Positions 28,042 to 38,000 of a stretch of DNA of 64,000 nt are shown here, in pieces; position 1 is the first letter of the stretch, and each line of letters opens with the position of its first letter. A program made the position numbers and the translations under genes. The DNA comes from Agilicoccus flavus (lineage in GTDB: Bacteria; Actinomycetota; Actinomycetes; Actinomycetales; Dermatophilaceae): contig NZ_JACYXE010000003.1 in NCBI RefSeq assembly GCF_014857905.1, positions 287,909-351,908 of the forward strand, in the 5' to 3' direction. The notes below the pieces were generated by a model that saw only the letters and a list, made by a program, of their open reading frames with translations, had not been told where the DNA came from and did no database searches.

Positions 28042-29016
28042 GTGGAGCACACGGCAGGGAGCGCCTCAGCGGTGCCCGCGCGCCCTGGCACCGTCACGCC
28101 CGCCGACGGGGTCCGCCTGTGGCTGGACCACCTGCGTGTGGAGCGCGGGGTGGCCCACAACACGCTGCTCGGCTACACCCGCGACCTCGACCGCTACCGG
28201 GCCCACCTCGACGGGCTCGGCATCACCTCGCTCGCCGAGGTCCACCAGTCCGACGTCGCCGGCTTCGTGGCGGCGCTGCGGGACGGCGGCGACGGTCATC
28301 GACCCCTGTCGGTGTCGTCGGTCGCCCGCACGCTCGTGGCCGTCCGCGGCCTGCACCGCTTCCTGCTCCTCGAGGGACTCACCGCCGACGACCCGTCCGC
28401 GGACGTCCCCGTCCCGCGGGCCGCGCAGCGCCTCCCCACCGCCCTGTCCGTCGCCGCCGTCGAGCGGCTCCTCGAGGGTCTGGCCCTCGGCGACGGCCCC
28501 CTCCCGCTGCGGGACCGCGCCCTCGTCGAGGTGCTCTACGGCACCGGCGCCCGGATCAGCGAGGCCGTGGGCCTCGACCTCGACGACGTCGACCTCGACG
28601 GCGGCTCGGTCCGGCTGCTCGGCAAGGGTGACAAGGAACGCATCGTCCCCCTCGGCCGGCACGCCCGCACGCATCTGGAGGCCTATCTCGTGCGCGCGCG
28701 CCCGGCGCTGCTCGAGTCGGGCGCCGGTCAGGCCGGTCGGGCCGTCTTCGTCAACCAGCGTGGGGGTCGGCTGTCCCGGCAGAGCGCCTGGGCGATCATC
28801 CGCCAGGCCGCCGAGCGCGCCGAGCTCTCCGCGGGCGTCGGCCCGCACACGCTGCGGCACTCGTTCGCCACGCACCTGCTCGAGGGAGGCGCCGACGTGC
28901 GCGTGGTGCAGGAACTCCTCGGCCACGCCTCGGTGACCACCACCCAGATCTACACGCACGTGACGGCGACGCGCCTGCGCGAGGTCTACGCGCGGACCCA
29001 TCCTCGGGCGCGCTGA
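28042..29016 (+). CDS. xerD: Site-specific tyrosine recombinase XerD
   Basis: 324 residues. Resolves chromosome dimers at dif together with XerC. N-terminal SAM-like core-binding domain (about 20-110) and catalytic domain with [16 protein letters not shown] (Arg), [13 protein letters not shown] (Lys), [15 protein letters not shown] (His, Arg), [16 protein letters not shown] (His and the Tyr nucleophile). Length and [11 protein letters not shown] fit XerD. GTG start with GAAGGA upstream. The position before parA-scpAB is conserved. A dif-like site lies at 60385-60412 in the same window. Confidence 0.93.
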   Translation: MEHTAGSASAVPARPGTVTPADGVRLWLDHLRVERGVAHNTLLGYTRDLDRYRAHLDGLGITSLAEVHQSDVAGFVAALRDGGDGHRPLSVSSVARTLVAVRGLHRFLLLEGLTADDPSADVPVPRAAQRLPTALSVAAVERLLEGLALGDGPLPLRDRALVEVLYGTGARISEAVGLDLDDVDLDGGSVRLLGKGDKERIVPLGRHARTHLEAYLVRARPALLESGAGQAGRAVFVNQRGGRLSRQSAWAIIRQAAERAELSAGVGPHTLRHSFATHLLEGGADVRVVQELLGHASVTTTQIYTHVTATRLREVYARTHPRAR

Positions 29017-29022
29017 TAGGGT
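29017..29022 (+). promoter_or_regulatory. Predicted -10 box of the parA-scpAB operon
   Basis: TAGGGT directly after the xerD stop codon, giving a leader of about 88 bases before the ATG, which has AAGGAC as ribosome binding site. Confidence 0.45.
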
Positions 29023-29116
29023 CGGCGGCATTCGGTCCTGCCGCCGGAGCGGGGCGGACCGGCAGCGCAGCCGACAGAGCAGCGGACACGAGCAGCCGAC
29101 ACGAGCAAGGACATCG

Positions 29117-30028
29117 ATGGGCTTCGAGACGACGTCCCCCGGGGCCACGCACGAGCGTCTCCCCGGCACCGAGACCGCCGGGGACGGGTCCATCGGACCC
29201 ACCGGGCGGCCGATGCCGTCGTTCGGCGAACCCCCGCTGCTCGGCTCGCACGGCCCGGCGCGGGTCATCGCGATGTGCAACCAGAAGGGCGGCGTCGGCA
29301 AGACGACCACGACCATCAACCTGGGGGCCGCGCTGGCCGAACTCGGTCGCCGGGTGCTCCTCGTCGACTTCGACCCGCAGGGCGCGCTGTCCGTCGGGCT
29401 CGGGATCCGGCCCAACGACCTCGATCTCACGGTGTACAACCTGCTCGTCGAGCGCGACCACGACATCCGCGACGTCATCCAGACCACGCGGACCCGCGAT
29501 CTCGACCTGCTGCCCGCGAACATCGACCTCTCGGCCGCCGAGGTCCAGCTCGTCGGCGAGGTCGCCCGCGAGATGGTGCTCGCCCGGGTGCTGCGGCCGG
29601 TCGTCGACGACTACGACGTCATCCTCATCGACTGCCAGCCCTCGCTCGGCCTGCTCACCGTGAACGCCCTGACGGCCGCGCACGGGGTCCTCATCCCGCT
29701 CGAGTGCGAGTTCTTCGCCATGCGCGGGGTGGCGCTGCTCGTCGAGACGATCGACAAGGTCACCGACCGGCTCAACCCGCGCCTGCAGATCGACGGCATC
29801 CTCGCGACGATGTACGACGGCCGGACCCTGCACAGCCGGGAGGTCGTGCGCAGCGTCGTCGACCACTTCCAGGACCGCGTCTTCCACACCGTCATCACGC
29901 GCACCGTGAAGTTCCCCGACGCGACCCTCGCGGCGGAGCCGATCACGACGTACGCGCCCTCCCACGGGGCCGCGGAGGCCTACCGTCAGCTCGCGCGCGA
30001 ACTCATCTCGCGCGGGGGCGCGCCCTGA
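29117..30028 (+). CDS. ParA family ATPase
   Basis: 303 residues. Deviant Walker A KGGVGKTT (residues 57-64), switch VLLVDFDPQGALSVGLG and Walker B DVILIDCQPSLGLLTVNAL. It belongs to the ParA/Soj group but sits at the head of the scpA-scpB operon rather than beside parB, as in other actinobacteria; a role in chromosome organisation or segregation is inferred. The first 45 residues are a disordered extension. Confidence 0.9.
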   Translation: MGFETTSPGATHERLPGTETAGDGSIGPTGRPMPSFGEPPLLGSHGPARVIAMCNQKGGVGKTTTTINLGAALAELGRRVLLVDFDPQGALSVGLGIRPNDLDLTVYNLLVERDHDIRDVIQTTRTRDLDLLPANIDLSAAEVQLVGEVAREMVLARVLRPVVDDYDVILIDCQPSLGLLTVNALTAAHGVLIPLECEFFAMRGVALLVETIDKVTDRLNPRLQIDGILATMYDGRTLHSREVVRSVVDHFQDRVFHTVITRTVKFPDATLAAEPITTYAPSHGAAEAYRQLARELISRGGAP

Positions 30029-30030
30029 CG

Positions 30031-31062
30031 GTGACCGCCGATCCGGCCCGCGCCGCGCAGGCCCCGCCCGGCGAGGCCGCGGGAGCGCCCGGCGTCGCCG
30101 AGCCGGGCGGTGGGGCGCCGGGCGGCGTCCTCACCCGCCGAGCCGCGGTCAGCCCGTTCGAGGTCCACCTCGACGTGTACTCGGGCCCGTTCGACCTCTT
30201 GCTCGGTCTCATCAGCAAGCACAAGCTCGACATCACCGAGATCGCGCTCGCGCAGGTGACCGACGAGTTCATGGCCCACATCCGCCACCACCAGGCCGCG
30301 GACACCGACTGGGACCTCTCCCAGGCCTCGGAGTTCCTCCTCGTGGCGGCGACGCTCCTCGACCTCAAGGCCGCCCGGCTCCTGCCCGCGACGGGCGAGG
30401 AGAGCGAGGAGGACCTCGCGCTCATCGAGGCCCGCGACCTGCTCTTCGCCCGGCTGCTGCAGTACCGCGCGTTCAAGGAGGTCGCGACCTGGTGCGCCGC
30501 CCGCATGGAGAGCCACGGCCGCATCGTCCCGCGCCAGGCGGGGCTCGAGCCGCGCTTCGCCGCGTTGCTGCCCGAACTCGTCCTCGGGATCACGCCCGAG
30601 CAGCTCGCGAAGATCGCCGCGGCCGCGATGGTGCCGCGGCCGCCGCCGACCGTGGGCGTCGAGCACCTGCACGCGCCCCAGGTCAGCGTGCGGGAGCAGG
30701 CCGCGCTCGTCGTCGAGCGGCTGCGGGCGAGCGGGCGGGCGAACTTCCGGGAGCTCGTCGCCGACGCCGACTCGACGCTGGTCATCGTCGCCCGCTTCCT
30801 CGCCCTGCTCGAGCTGTTCCGCGAGGCGGCCGTCACCTTCGACCAGCCGGAGGCGCTCGGCGACCTCGTCGTCGAGTGGACCGGCCCGGAGAGCCTCGAG
30901 GTCGGCGACGAGTTCGACGAGTTCGACGACGACGCCGGCCCCGAGAGCGGCGACGGCCGCGCCGAGGACGACGCGGACGCGACGGACGACGCGCCGCCGG
31001 CGGACCCGACCCTGCCCACCGGGACCGACACCCCCACCCCCACCGAACAGGACACCCCGTGA
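30031..31062 (+). CDS. scpA: Segregation and condensation protein A (kleisin)
   Basis: 343 residues. Kleisin subunit that bridges the two SMC heads and binds ScpB. The conserved start of the fold is FEVHLDVYSGPFDLLLGLISKHKLDITEIALAQVTDEF (about 46-83), with the C-terminal winged helix near 240-285. A 45-residue Ala/Gly/Pro leader and a 55-residue acidic/Thr tail are extra. GTG start two bases after the parA stop; GTGA overlap with scpB. Confidence 0.93.
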   Translation: MTADPARAAQAPPGEAAGAPGVAEPGGGAPGGVLTRRAAVSPFEVHLDVYSGPFDLLLGLISKHKLDITEIALAQVTDEFMAHIRHHQAADTDWDLSQASEFLLVAATLLDLKAARLLPATGEESEEDLALIEARDLLFARLLQYRAFKEVATWCAARMESHGRIVPRQAGLEPRFAALLPELVLGITPEQLAKIAAAAMVPRPPPTVGVEHLHAPQVSVREQAALVVERLRASGRANFRELVADADSTLVIVARFLALLELFREAAVTFDQPEALGDLVVEWTGPESLEVGDEFDEFDDDAGPESGDGRAEDDADATDDAPPADPTLPTGTDTPTPTEQDTP

Positions 31063-31760
31063 CCGCCCTCCCGCCGGACCCGCCGGCCGACTTCGGGTCG
31101 TCCGCCGTCCCCGACCCCGATCCCGCCCCGGGGCTGGAGAGTCCTACCGCCGAGCCGTCGTCGGACGCGCCGGCCGAGCTCGACGTCGACGACCTCCCGG
31201 CCGGCCTGCGCGGCGCGCTCGAGGCGGTGCTCATGGTCGTCGAGGAGCCGCTCGACGCGCCCACGCTCGCGAGCGCCCTGCGCCGGCCCACCCGCGACGT
31301 CGAGGACACCCTGCGGGTGCTCGCCGACGAGTACGCCCGCGACCGGCGGGGGTTCGCGCTGCTCGAGGTCGCCGGCGGGTGGCGCGTGTACTCCCGCTCG
31401 GAGTACGCGCCCGTCGTCGAGCGGTTCCTCCTCGACGGGCAGCGCGCCCGGCTCACGCAGGCGGCCCTCGAGACGCTGGCGGTCGTCGCCTACCGTCAAC
31501 CGGTGTCCCGCGCCCGCGTCAGCGCGGTCCGTGGCGTGAACGTCGACGGCGTCGTGCGTACCCTGTTGACGCGCGGCCTCATCACCGAGGTCGGTGTCGA
31601 CGACGAGCACGGAGCTGTGCTGTACGGCACCACCCCCTACTTCCTGCAGCGGCTCGGCCTGGGTTCGCTCGACGACCTGCCGCCGCTCGCGCCCTACCTG
31701 CCGGAGATCGACATGCTCGACAGCCTCACCGACGCCTCCACCGATCGGCTCTCCTCGTGA
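31059..31760 (+). CDS. scpB: Segregation and condensation protein B
   Basis: 233 residues. Two winged-helix domains (about 45-115 and 130-190) with the family stretch LTQAALETLAVVAYRQPVSRARVSAVRGVN. Dimer that binds ScpA in the SMC complex. Acidic, Pro-rich first 40 residues. GTGA overlaps with scpA and with the following pseudouridine synthase gene. Confidence 0.94.
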   Translation: MTALPPDPPADFGSSAVPDPDPAPGLESPTAEPSSDAPAELDVDDLPAGLRGALEAVLMVVEEPLDAPTLASALRRPTRDVEDTLRVLADEYARDRRGFALLEVAGGWRVYSRSEYAPVVERFLLDGQRARLTQAALETLAVVAYRQPVSRARVSAVRGVNVDGVVRTLLTRGLITEVGVDDEHGAVLYGTTPYFLQRLGLGSLDDLPPLAPYLPEIDMLDSLTDASTDRLSS

Positions 31761-32752
31761 GCCCGCGACCCACCGGCGGTTCGGCCGGCTCAGCGGGGCG
31801 TGGTGGCCGCGGCGGGCGCACCCCGTCCGGGCGGCCCTCGACGCCTCGTGGTCAGGGCGGGCAAGGCGGGCAACGCGCTCAGGGTGGACGGGGCCGCGCC
31901 TCGCAGGGCGGTCAGGGCGGTGCCGCCGGCGGGCGGGGCCGGGGCGGCCGTCCCGGCGCGGGGCGGTCCGGGGCGGGGGCGTCGGCGCCGATGCCGCCCT
32001 CGGCGCCCGAGATCGACGTGCACGACCCCGACGGCGTGCGCCTGCAGAAACTCCTCGCCGCCGCGGGCGTCGGCAGTCGGCGGGCCTGCGAGCAGCTCAT
32101 CTCCCAGGGCCGGGTCGAGGTCGACGGCCAGGTCGTCACCGAGCTCGGCGTGCGCATCGACCCGGTGGGCCAGAGCGTGCGGGTCGACGGGAGCCGCGTG
32201 CAGCTCGACGCCTCCCGGGTCTACCTCGCCTTCAACAAGCCCCTCGGCGTCGTCTCGACGATGGACGACGAACTCGGGCGGCCGTGCGTCGGCGACTTCG
32301 TCGCGCGCCGCAGCGAACGCCTCTTCCACGTCGGGCGCCTCGACGTCGACACCGACGGTCTCCTGCTCCTGACGAACGACGGGGAGCTGGCCCATCGACT
32401 CCAGCACCCCTCCTACGGGGTCCTCAAGACGTACGTCGCCACCGTGCCCGGCCCCGTCGCCCGCGACGTCGGCCGCACGCTGCGCGCCGGCGTCGACCTC
32501 GAGGACGGCACGGTCAAGGCCGACTCGTTCCGGCTCGTCGACTCCGCCCCGGGTCGGGCCATCGTCGAGGTCGTCCTCCACGAGGGCCGCAAGCACGTCG
32601 TCCGGCGGATGCTCGAGGCCGTCGGCCACCCCGTCGAGACCCTGACGCGGGTCCAGCTCGGCCCGATCCGCCTCGCCGACCTCAAGACCGGGCGCACCCG
32701 CCCGCTCAACGGCAAGGAGATCGGCGAGCTCTACTCGGCCGCGGGTCTGTGA
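31757..32752 (+). CDS. rluB: 23S rRNA pseudouridine synthase, RluB/RsuA family
   Basis: 331 residues. N-terminal 85 residues are low-complexity Gly/Arg/Gln (GGQGGQ type), then an S4 RNA-binding domain (about 93-140: VRLQKLLAAAGVGSRRACEQLI) and the catalytic domain with HVGRLDVDTDGLLLLTNDGE, the catalytic Asp being residue 196. Converts a uridine of 23S rRNA to pseudouridine; the target position is inferred from RluB homologues. Translationally coupled to scpB and tyrA by GTGA overlaps. Confidence 0.92.
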   Translation: MSPRPTGGSAGSAGRGGRGGRTPSGRPSTPRGQGGQGGQRAQGGRGRASQGGQGGAAGGRGRGGRPGAGRSGAGASAPMPPSAPEIDVHDPDGVRLQKLLAAAGVGSRRACEQLISQGRVEVDGQVVTELGVRIDPVGQSVRVDGSRVQLDASRVYLAFNKPLGVVSTMDDELGRPCVGDFVARRSERLFHVGRLDVDTDGLLLLTNDGELAHRLQHPSYGVLKTYVATVPGPVARDVGRTLRAGVDLEDGTVKADSFRLVDSAPGRAIVEVVLHEGRKHVVRRMLEAVGHPVETLTRVQLGPIRLADLKTGRTRPLNGKEIGELYSAAGL

Positions 32753-33903
32753 GCCCGGCCGAGACGCCGGAGGTGCCGCAGGCCCCCGACGTCGCCTCCC
32801 GTCGGGCGGAGTCGGGGTTCGGGCTCGTCACCGTCGTCGGCACGGGCCTCATCGGGGCGAGCGTCGGGCTCGCGCTGCGGGCCGCGGGCGTGCCGGTCGC
32901 CCTCGAGGACCCCTCGCCGACGGCCGTGACCCTCGCGGCCGACCTCGGCGCCGGGCGCCTCGCCCGGCCCGACGACCGCCCCGACGTCGTCGTCGTCGCC
33001 GCCCCGCCCGACGTGACCGCCCGGGTGGTCGGCGACGCCCTGCGCCGCCACCCCGGGGCCACCGTCACCGACGTCGCCTCCGTCAAGCGCGCGGTCGAGG
33101 CCGAGGTCGTCGCCGCGGCCGACGACCCCGCCCGGTACGTCGGCTCGCACCCCATGGCGGGCCGCGAGCGTAGCGGCGCCATCGCGGCCCGGTCCGACCT
33201 CTTCGCGGGTCGGCCGTGGGTCGTCGTCGCGCACGAGGCGTCGGATCCCGGGCGCGTCGCCCAGGTCGAACGCCTCGCCGCGCTCACCGGCGCCGCCGTC
33301 GCCCGCATGGCCTCGGCGGAGCACGACGCCGCCGTCGCCGCCGTCTCGCACGTGCCGCAGGTGGCGGCCAGCCTCGTCGCCGCGCGCCTGCGCGACCTGC
33401 CCGCCGACTCGGTGGCGCTCGCCGGGCAGGGTCTGCGCGACGTGACCCGGATCGCGGCGAGCGACCCCGCGCTGTGGACCCAGATCCTCGTCGGGAACGC
33501 GAGCGCCGTCCGCACGGTCCTCGCCGACCTCGCGGCCGACCTCGGCGAGGTCGTCGCGGCCCTGGCCGACGTCGGCGACGACCCCGACGCCCCCGCGCCG
33601 GGCGCGCGCCGCGTCCTCGCCTCGGCCATCGCCCACGGCAACGCCGGGCACGCCCGCATCCCCGGCAAGCACGGCGCCGGGCCCACGACGTACGGCACGG
33701 TGACGGTCCTCATGCCGGACCGGCCCGGGCACCTCGCGCTGCTCTTCGACCACGTCGGCGCCGCCGGGGTCAACGTCGAGGACGTGCGCATCGAGCACGA
33801 GGTCGGCCGCGCGGTCGGCGTCGTCGAGATCGCCGTGCTGCCGGCCGCCGTGGACCCGCTGCGGGCCGCCCTGCGCGCCCAGGGCTGGACGGTCCGGGAC
33901 TGA
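32749..33903 (+). CDS. tyrA: Prephenate dehydrogenase
   Basis: 384 residues. Converts prephenate to 4-hydroxyphenylpyruvate for tyrosine synthesis. NAD-binding VTVVGTGLIGASVGLAL (about 26-42), SHPMAGRERSGAIAAR with the prephenate-binding His, the all-alpha dimerisation domain, and a C-terminal ACT domain (about 315-375: VTVLMPDRPGHLALLFDHVG) suggesting feedback control by an aromatic amino acid. GTGA overlap with the pseudouridine synthase. Confidence 0.92.
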   Translation: MSPAETPEVPQAPDVASRRAESGFGLVTVVGTGLIGASVGLALRAAGVPVALEDPSPTAVTLAADLGAGRLARPDDRPDVVVVAAPPDVTARVVGDALRRHPGATVTDVASVKRAVEAEVVAAADDPARYVGSHPMAGRERSGAIAARSDLFAGRPWVVVAHEASDPGRVAQVERLAALTGAAVARMASAEHDAAVAAVSHVPQVAASLVAARLRDLPADSVALAGQGLRDVTRIAASDPALWTQILVGNASAVRTVLADLAADLGEVVAALADVGDDPDAPAPGARRVLASAIAHGNAGHARIPGKHGAGPTTYGTVTVLMPDRPGHLALLFDHVGAAGVNVEDVRIEHEVGRAVGVVEIAVLPAAVDPLRAALRAQGWTVRD

Positions 33904-33959
33904 GCCGTCGCCTGTCGCCGCCTCGCGACCGCTCCGCCGGGGGCGTGCCGGGCGGACGT

Positions 33960-33971
33960 TAGGGTAGGGCG
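33960..33971 (+). promoter_or_regulatory. Leaderless-type -10 box of cmk-der
   Basis: TAGGGT (33960-33965), six bases, then GTG with no Shine-Dalgarno sequence. Confidence 0.6.
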
Positions 33972-36269
33972 GTGACTCTCCCGCCCTCCTCCGCCCTCGT
34001 CGTCGCCATCGACGGGCCCTCCGGCTCGGGGAAGTCGAGCGTGTCCCGCGAGGCCGCCGCCCGCCTCGACCTCGCCTACCTCGACACCGGCGCCATGTAC
34101 CGGGCCCTCACCTGGTGGTGCCTCGAGCACGGCATCCCCCTCGACGACGCGGAGGCGGTGACCGCCGCCGCGGTCGACATGCCGCTCGAGATCGGGGTCG
34201 ACCCGCTCGAGCCCTACGTCGGGGTCGACGGGCGCGACATCACCGCCGCCATCCGGGAGTCGTCGATCTCGACCGTCGTCTCGCTCGTCGCCCGCGTCCC
34301 GGGCGTGCGCACCGAGCTCGTCGACCGCCAGCGCCGCGTCATCGAGGCGTGCCGCGAGGACGGCGGCGTCGTCGCCGAGGGGCGCGACACGACGACCGTC
34401 GTCGCCCCCGACGCCGACGCCCGCATCCTGCTCGTCGCGAGCGAGGAGGCCCGGCTGCGGCGCCGCGCGGCCCAGCTCCACGGCCCCGCGGACAGCGAGG
34501 CGGCGGTGGAGTCGGTGCGCGACGAGGTCGTGCGCCGCGACGCCGACGACTCGACCGTCGCGAGCTTCTTCGAGCCCGCCCCCGGCGTGACCGTTCTCGA
34601 CACCTCCGACCTCGACTTCGAGGAGTCGGTCCGCGCCGTCCTCGCGATCGTCGTCTCGGAGGTCGACTTCGCCGCCGACGCGGACACCGCGGCCGAGGTG
34701 GACACAGACACTGCGCCCGAGGCGGAGGCCGAGGTGGAGGCCGACATCCAGGGTGAGGCGCCGCCGACGTCCCCCGGCGCCGCGGCGGACGCCGATCGGG
34801 CCTTCGGACCGGGCTCCGACGACGGCGACGCCTCCGAGGTCGAGGTCGCCCTGCGGGCCGGCCTGGAGGAGTTCGAGCTCGACGAGGACGACCGGGCCCT
34901 GCTGTCCGCCCAGCGCGGGTTCGACGACGAGGACGACGACGGCGCGGACCGGCCCGTCGTCGCGGTCGTCGGGCGCCCGAACGTCGGCAAGTCGACGCTC
35001 GTCAACCGCATCCTCGGCCGCCGCGAGGCCGTCGTGGAGGACGTCCCGGGCGTCACCCGCGACCGCGTCGCCTACGACGCGGAGTGGACCGGCCGCCGGT
35101 TCACCCTCGTCGACACGGGCGGCTGGGACGTCGACGCGAGCGGCATCCACCTACGCGTCGCCGAGCAGGCCGAGGTTGCCGTCGAGCTCGCCGACGTCGT
35201 CCTCTTCGTCGTCGACGCGACGGTCGGCGCCACCGACACCGACGAGGCCGTCGTGCGGCTGCTGCGCCGCTCGGGCAAGCCCGTCGTCCTCGTCGCGAAC
35301 AAGGTCGACGACGCGCGCGCCGAGGCCGACGCCGCGATGTTGTGGTCCCTCGGCCTCGGGCAGCCGTGGCCCGTGTCCGCGCTGCACGGCCGGGGCAGCG
35401 GCGACGTCCTCGACGCACTGCTCGCCGTCATGCCGGCGACCTCCGGGGTCTTCGGGGCCTACCGCCGGGGCGGTCCGCGGCGGGTGGCCCTCCTCGGGCG
35501 CCCGAACGTCGGCAAGTCGAGCCTGCTCAACAAGCTCGCAGGGGAGGAGCGGGTCGTCGTCGACGAGGTCGCCGGCACGACGCGTGACCCCGTCGACGAA
35601 CTCGTCGAGCTCGGCGGCGAGACGTGGCGGTTCGTCGACACCGCGGGCATCCGCCGCCGCGTCCACCAGACCCGGGGCGCCGACTTCTACGCCTCGCTGC
35701 GGACGCGGACGGCGCTCGAGAAGGCCGAGGTGGCCGTCGTCCTCATCGACGCCTCCGCCTCGCTCACCGAGCAGGACATCCGGGTCGTGCAGCAGGTCGT
35801 CGACGCCGGCCGCGCCCTCGTCATCGCGTACAACAAGTGGGACCTGCTCGACGAGGAGCGCCGCCACTTCCTCGAACGGGAGATCGAGCGGGAGCTCGTG
35901 CAGATCGACTGGGCGCCGCGCGCCAACGTCTCGGCCCGCACGGGCCGGCACATGGACAAGCTCGTCCCGGCCCTGACGACCGCGCTCGACTCGTGGGACC
36001 GGCGCGTCCCCACGGGCCGGCTCAACGCGTTCATCGGCGAGATCGTCGCCGCCCACCCCCACCCGGTGCGCGGCGGCAAGCAGCCCCGCATCCTCTTCGC
36101 GACCCAGGCGTCGACCCGGCCCCCGCGGTTCGTGCTCTTCGCGAGCGGCTTCATCGAGGCCGGCTACCGCCGCTTCGTCGAGCGGCGGCTGCGCGAGGAG
36201 TTCGGGTTCGAGGGCTCGCCCATCGAGATCTCCGTGCGCGTCCGCGAGAAGCGACGCAAGACCCGGTGA
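33972..36269 (+). CDS. der: Bifunctional cytidylate kinase / ribosome biogenesis GTPase Der
   Basis: 765 residues. The N-terminal 220 residues are cytidylate kinase: P-loop GPSGSGKSS near 15-23 and [11 protein letters not shown] 100-residue acidic linker follows. From about 328 comes Der with two GTPase domains, each with the P-loop GRPNVGKS (about 332 and 509), DTGGWD and DTAGIRRR switch regions, and the NKVD and NKWD base-specificity motifs, ending in a KH-like domain that binds the 50S precursor. Fusion of the two neighbouring genes is known in some actinobacteria; here it is one unbroken frame. Confidence 0.95.
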   Translation: MTLPPSSALVVAIDGPSGSGKSSVSREAAARLDLAYLDTGAMYRALTWWCLEHGIPLDDAEAVTAAAVDMPLEIGVDPLEPYVGVDGRDITAAIRESSISTVVSLVARVPGVRTELVDRQRRVIEACREDGGVVAEGRDTTTVVAPDADARILLVASEEARLRRRAAQLHGPADSEAAVESVRDEVVRRDADDSTVASFFEPAPGVTVLDTSDLDFEESVRAVLAIVVSEVDFAADADTAAEVDTDTAPEAEAEVEADIQGEAPPTSPGAAADADRAFGPGSDDGDASEVEVALRAGLEEFELDEDDRALLSAQRGFDDEDDDGADRPVVAVVGRPNVGKSTLVNRILGRREAVVEDVPGVTRDRVAYDAEWTGRRFTLVDTGGWDVDASGIHLRVAEQAEVAVELADVVLFVVDATVGATDTDEAVVRLLRRSGKPVVLVANKVDDARAEADAAMLWSLGLGQPWPVSALHGRGSGDVLDALLAVMPATSGVFGAYRRGGPRRVALLGRPNVGKSSLLNKLAGEERVVVDEVAGTTRDPVDELVELGGETWRFVDTAGIRRRVHQTRGADFYASLRTRTALEKAEVAVVLIDASASLTEQDIRVVQQVVDAGRALVIAYNKWDLLDEERRHFLEREIERELVQIDWAPRANVSARTGRHMDKLVPALTTALDSWDRRVPTGRLNAFIGEIVAAHPHPVRGGKQPRILFATQASTRPPRFVLFASGFIEAGYRRFVERRLREEFGFEGSPIEISVRVREKRRKTR

Positions 36270-36403
36270 TCGGCGCCGGATCGGGCCGGGAAACCGCACC
36301 GGGAACCGTGGTCGGCGCGGGTGTGTCCGGGCCCGACGACGAGCCGACGGCGAGCCGATCCCCGGCCCGGCCGGGCGATTCGGAGGTCGGCCGGGGCGTG
36401 CGG

Positions 36404-36409
36404 TAGTCT
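36404..36409 (+). promoter_or_regulatory. Predicted -10 box of tRNA-Pro
   Basis: TAGTCT, giving a precursor with about 50 bases of 5' leader before the tRNA. Confidence 0.4.
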
Positions 36410-36465
36410 TCAGGTCGCCCACCGCGCAGGAGCACGGCGGGTGCGCACGAAGAACAAGTGGATAT

Positions 36466-36539
<74 letters not shown>

Positions 36540-36546
36540 CGAAGAC

Positions 36547-36578
36547 AGCCCCGGCGGGACGGACGTCCTGCCGGGGCT
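36547..36578 (+). terminator. Terminator after tRNA-Pro
   Basis: 14-bp stem (one G-U pair) AGCCCCGGCGGGAC / GTCCTGCCGGGGCT with a GGAC tetraloop, eight bases after the tRNA, followed by TCGTCGT. Confidence 0.8.
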
Positions 36579-36592
36579 TCGTCGTGCCCGGT

Positions 36593-36598
36593 TACGCT
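36593..36598 (+). promoter_or_regulatory. Predicted -10 box of the DUF881-sbp-DUF881 operon
   Basis: TACGCT, about 20 bases before the GTG of the first gene; the leader would contain the purine-rich GGGGAGGGAGAG. Confidence 0.4.
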
Positions 36599-36618
36599 GC
36601 CGCAGGGGAGGGAGAGCC

Positions 36619-37671
36619 GTGAGTCGTTCGCGTTCGCACGCACCGGTGCCCGTCGGTCTGCTCGAGGCGCTGGCCGAGCCCCTCGATCCCGGGTACGAGG
36701 CCGTCCACCGGGTGCGGTCCACCGCCCACGCCGCCCGTGCGGGCTCGTCGTCGAAGGCGCCGGGGGAGTCGAAGGCGTCGGGTGAGTCGGGGGAGGGGCC
36801 GCGACCCGATGAAGCCGGGGCGGTTCGTCCCCGTCCTCGGCCGGGCCACGTCGCCGGCTCGCTGGCCGTCGGGCTCGTCATCGGCCTCGTGCTCGCCACG
36901 TCCGGTCTCGCCTCGGACCGGACCCGGTCGTCGCTGCGCGAGCGGCGGGCCGCCCTCGTCGAACGGGTGGAGGCCTCCCAGGCCGACGTCGATGCACTCA
37001 CGGCCCGGGCGAGCGCCCTGCGGGGCGCCGGCCCCACCGCCGCCGATTCCCGCTCCGCCGATGCCCGTCTCGCCGAGGCCGCGGGCGCGGTGCCGCTGAC
37101 CGGTCCGGGCCTCGTCGTCACCCTCGACGACGCCCCGGCCGCCCTCGCCCCCGCGCCGGCCCCCGACGCCCCGGGCGCGGGCGACGCCGCGGAATCGGGA
37201 CGCATCGTGGCCCGGGACGTCGCCCAGGTCGCCAACGAGCTGTGGGCCGCGGGCGCGACCGGCGTCGCGGTCAACGGCCAACGCCTCACCGCGACGTCCT
37301 CCATCCGCTTCGCGGGCCGGGCCATCCTCGTCGGCTACCGGCCCCTCGCGCGCCCGTACGAGATCGGCGCCGTCGGGCCGGCCGACCTGGCGGCCCGGTT
37401 CGAGCCCCGCGGCGGGGTGTACCTCGACGAGCTGCGCACCGCGTTCGGGGCCCGGGTGGGCACGGCCGCGGTGGCCCGGCTCACCCTGCCCGCCGGCACC
37501 CTCCTCGACCTCGACCACGCCGCGCCCGCGCCCGGCGCCGTCGACGGCCCCGAGCAGTGGCCCCGCGCGCCCGCGAGCCCGGCCACCCCGCCCGCGCCGT
37601 CCCCCGGCGAGACCTCGCCCTCCCGGGCCCGTTCCACGCCCGTCCCCACCCCGAAGGGTTCCGCCTCGTGA
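36619..37671 (+). CDS. DUF881 family membrane protein
   Basis: 350 residues. A disordered cytoplasmic N-terminus (about 1-75), one membrane helix (about 78-97: GHVAGSLAVGLVIGLVLATSG), a coiled-coil stretch with ERRAALVERVEASQADV, then the extracytoplasmic DUF881 domain (GPGLVVTLDDAP, ELWAAGATGVAVNGQRLTATSSIRFAG) and a Pro/Ser-rich tail. GTG start with GGGAGGGAGA upstream. The function of the family is unknown; the trio DUF881-sbp-DUF881 before gcvH-garA is conserved (Rv1823-1825 in M. tuberculosis). Confidence 0.88.
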   Translation: MSRSRSHAPVPVGLLEALAEPLDPGYEAVHRVRSTAHAARAGSSSKAPGESKASGESGEGPRPDEAGAVRPRPRPGHVAGSLAVGLVIGLVLATSGLASDRTRSSLRERRAALVERVEASQADVDALTARASALRGAGPTAADSRSADARLAEAAGAVPLTGPGLVVTLDDAPAALAPAPAPDAPGAGDAAESGRIVARDVAQVANELWAAGATGVAVNGQRLTATSSIRFAGRAILVGYRPLARPYEIGAVGPADLAARFEPRGGVYLDELRTAFGARVGTAAVARLTLPAGTLLDLDHAAPAPGAVDGPEQWPRAPASPATPPAPSPGETSPSRARSTPVPTPKGSAS

Positions 37672-38000
37672 TCCCCGTCATCGGCCTCGTCGTCGGCGTC
37701 GTGCTCGGCCTCGTCCTCCAGCCGACCGTCCCCCTGTGGGCCCAGCCGTACCTGCCCATCGCCGTCATCGCCGCCCTCGACGCGGTGTTCGGCGGGCTCC
37801 GCGCCGTGCTCGACGGCGTCTTCTCCGACCGCGTCTTCGTCGTCTCGTTCCTGTCGAACACCGTCGTCGCCGCGCTCATCGTCTTCCTCGGCGACCAACT
37901 CGGGGTCGGCGCGCAGCTCTCGACCGGCGTCGTCGTCGTCCTCGGCGTGCGCATCTTCTCCAACGTGGCCGCCATCCGGCGCCTCCTCTTCGGCGCATGA
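37668..38000 (+). CDS. Small basic protein, DUF1290 family membrane protein
   Basis: 110 residues with three predicted membrane helices (about 2-18, 25-47 and 56-100). The start IPVIGLVVGVVLGLVLQPTVP and PYLPIAVIAALDAVFGGLRA are the family signature of Sbp. Function unknown. GTGA overlap with the preceding gene and ATGA with the next. Confidence 0.9.
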   Translation: MIPVIGLVVGVVLGLVLQPTVPLWAQPYLPIAVIAALDAVFGGLRAVLDGVFSDRVFVVSFLSNTVVAALIVFLGDQLGVGAQLSTGVVVVLGVRIFSNVAAIRRLLFGA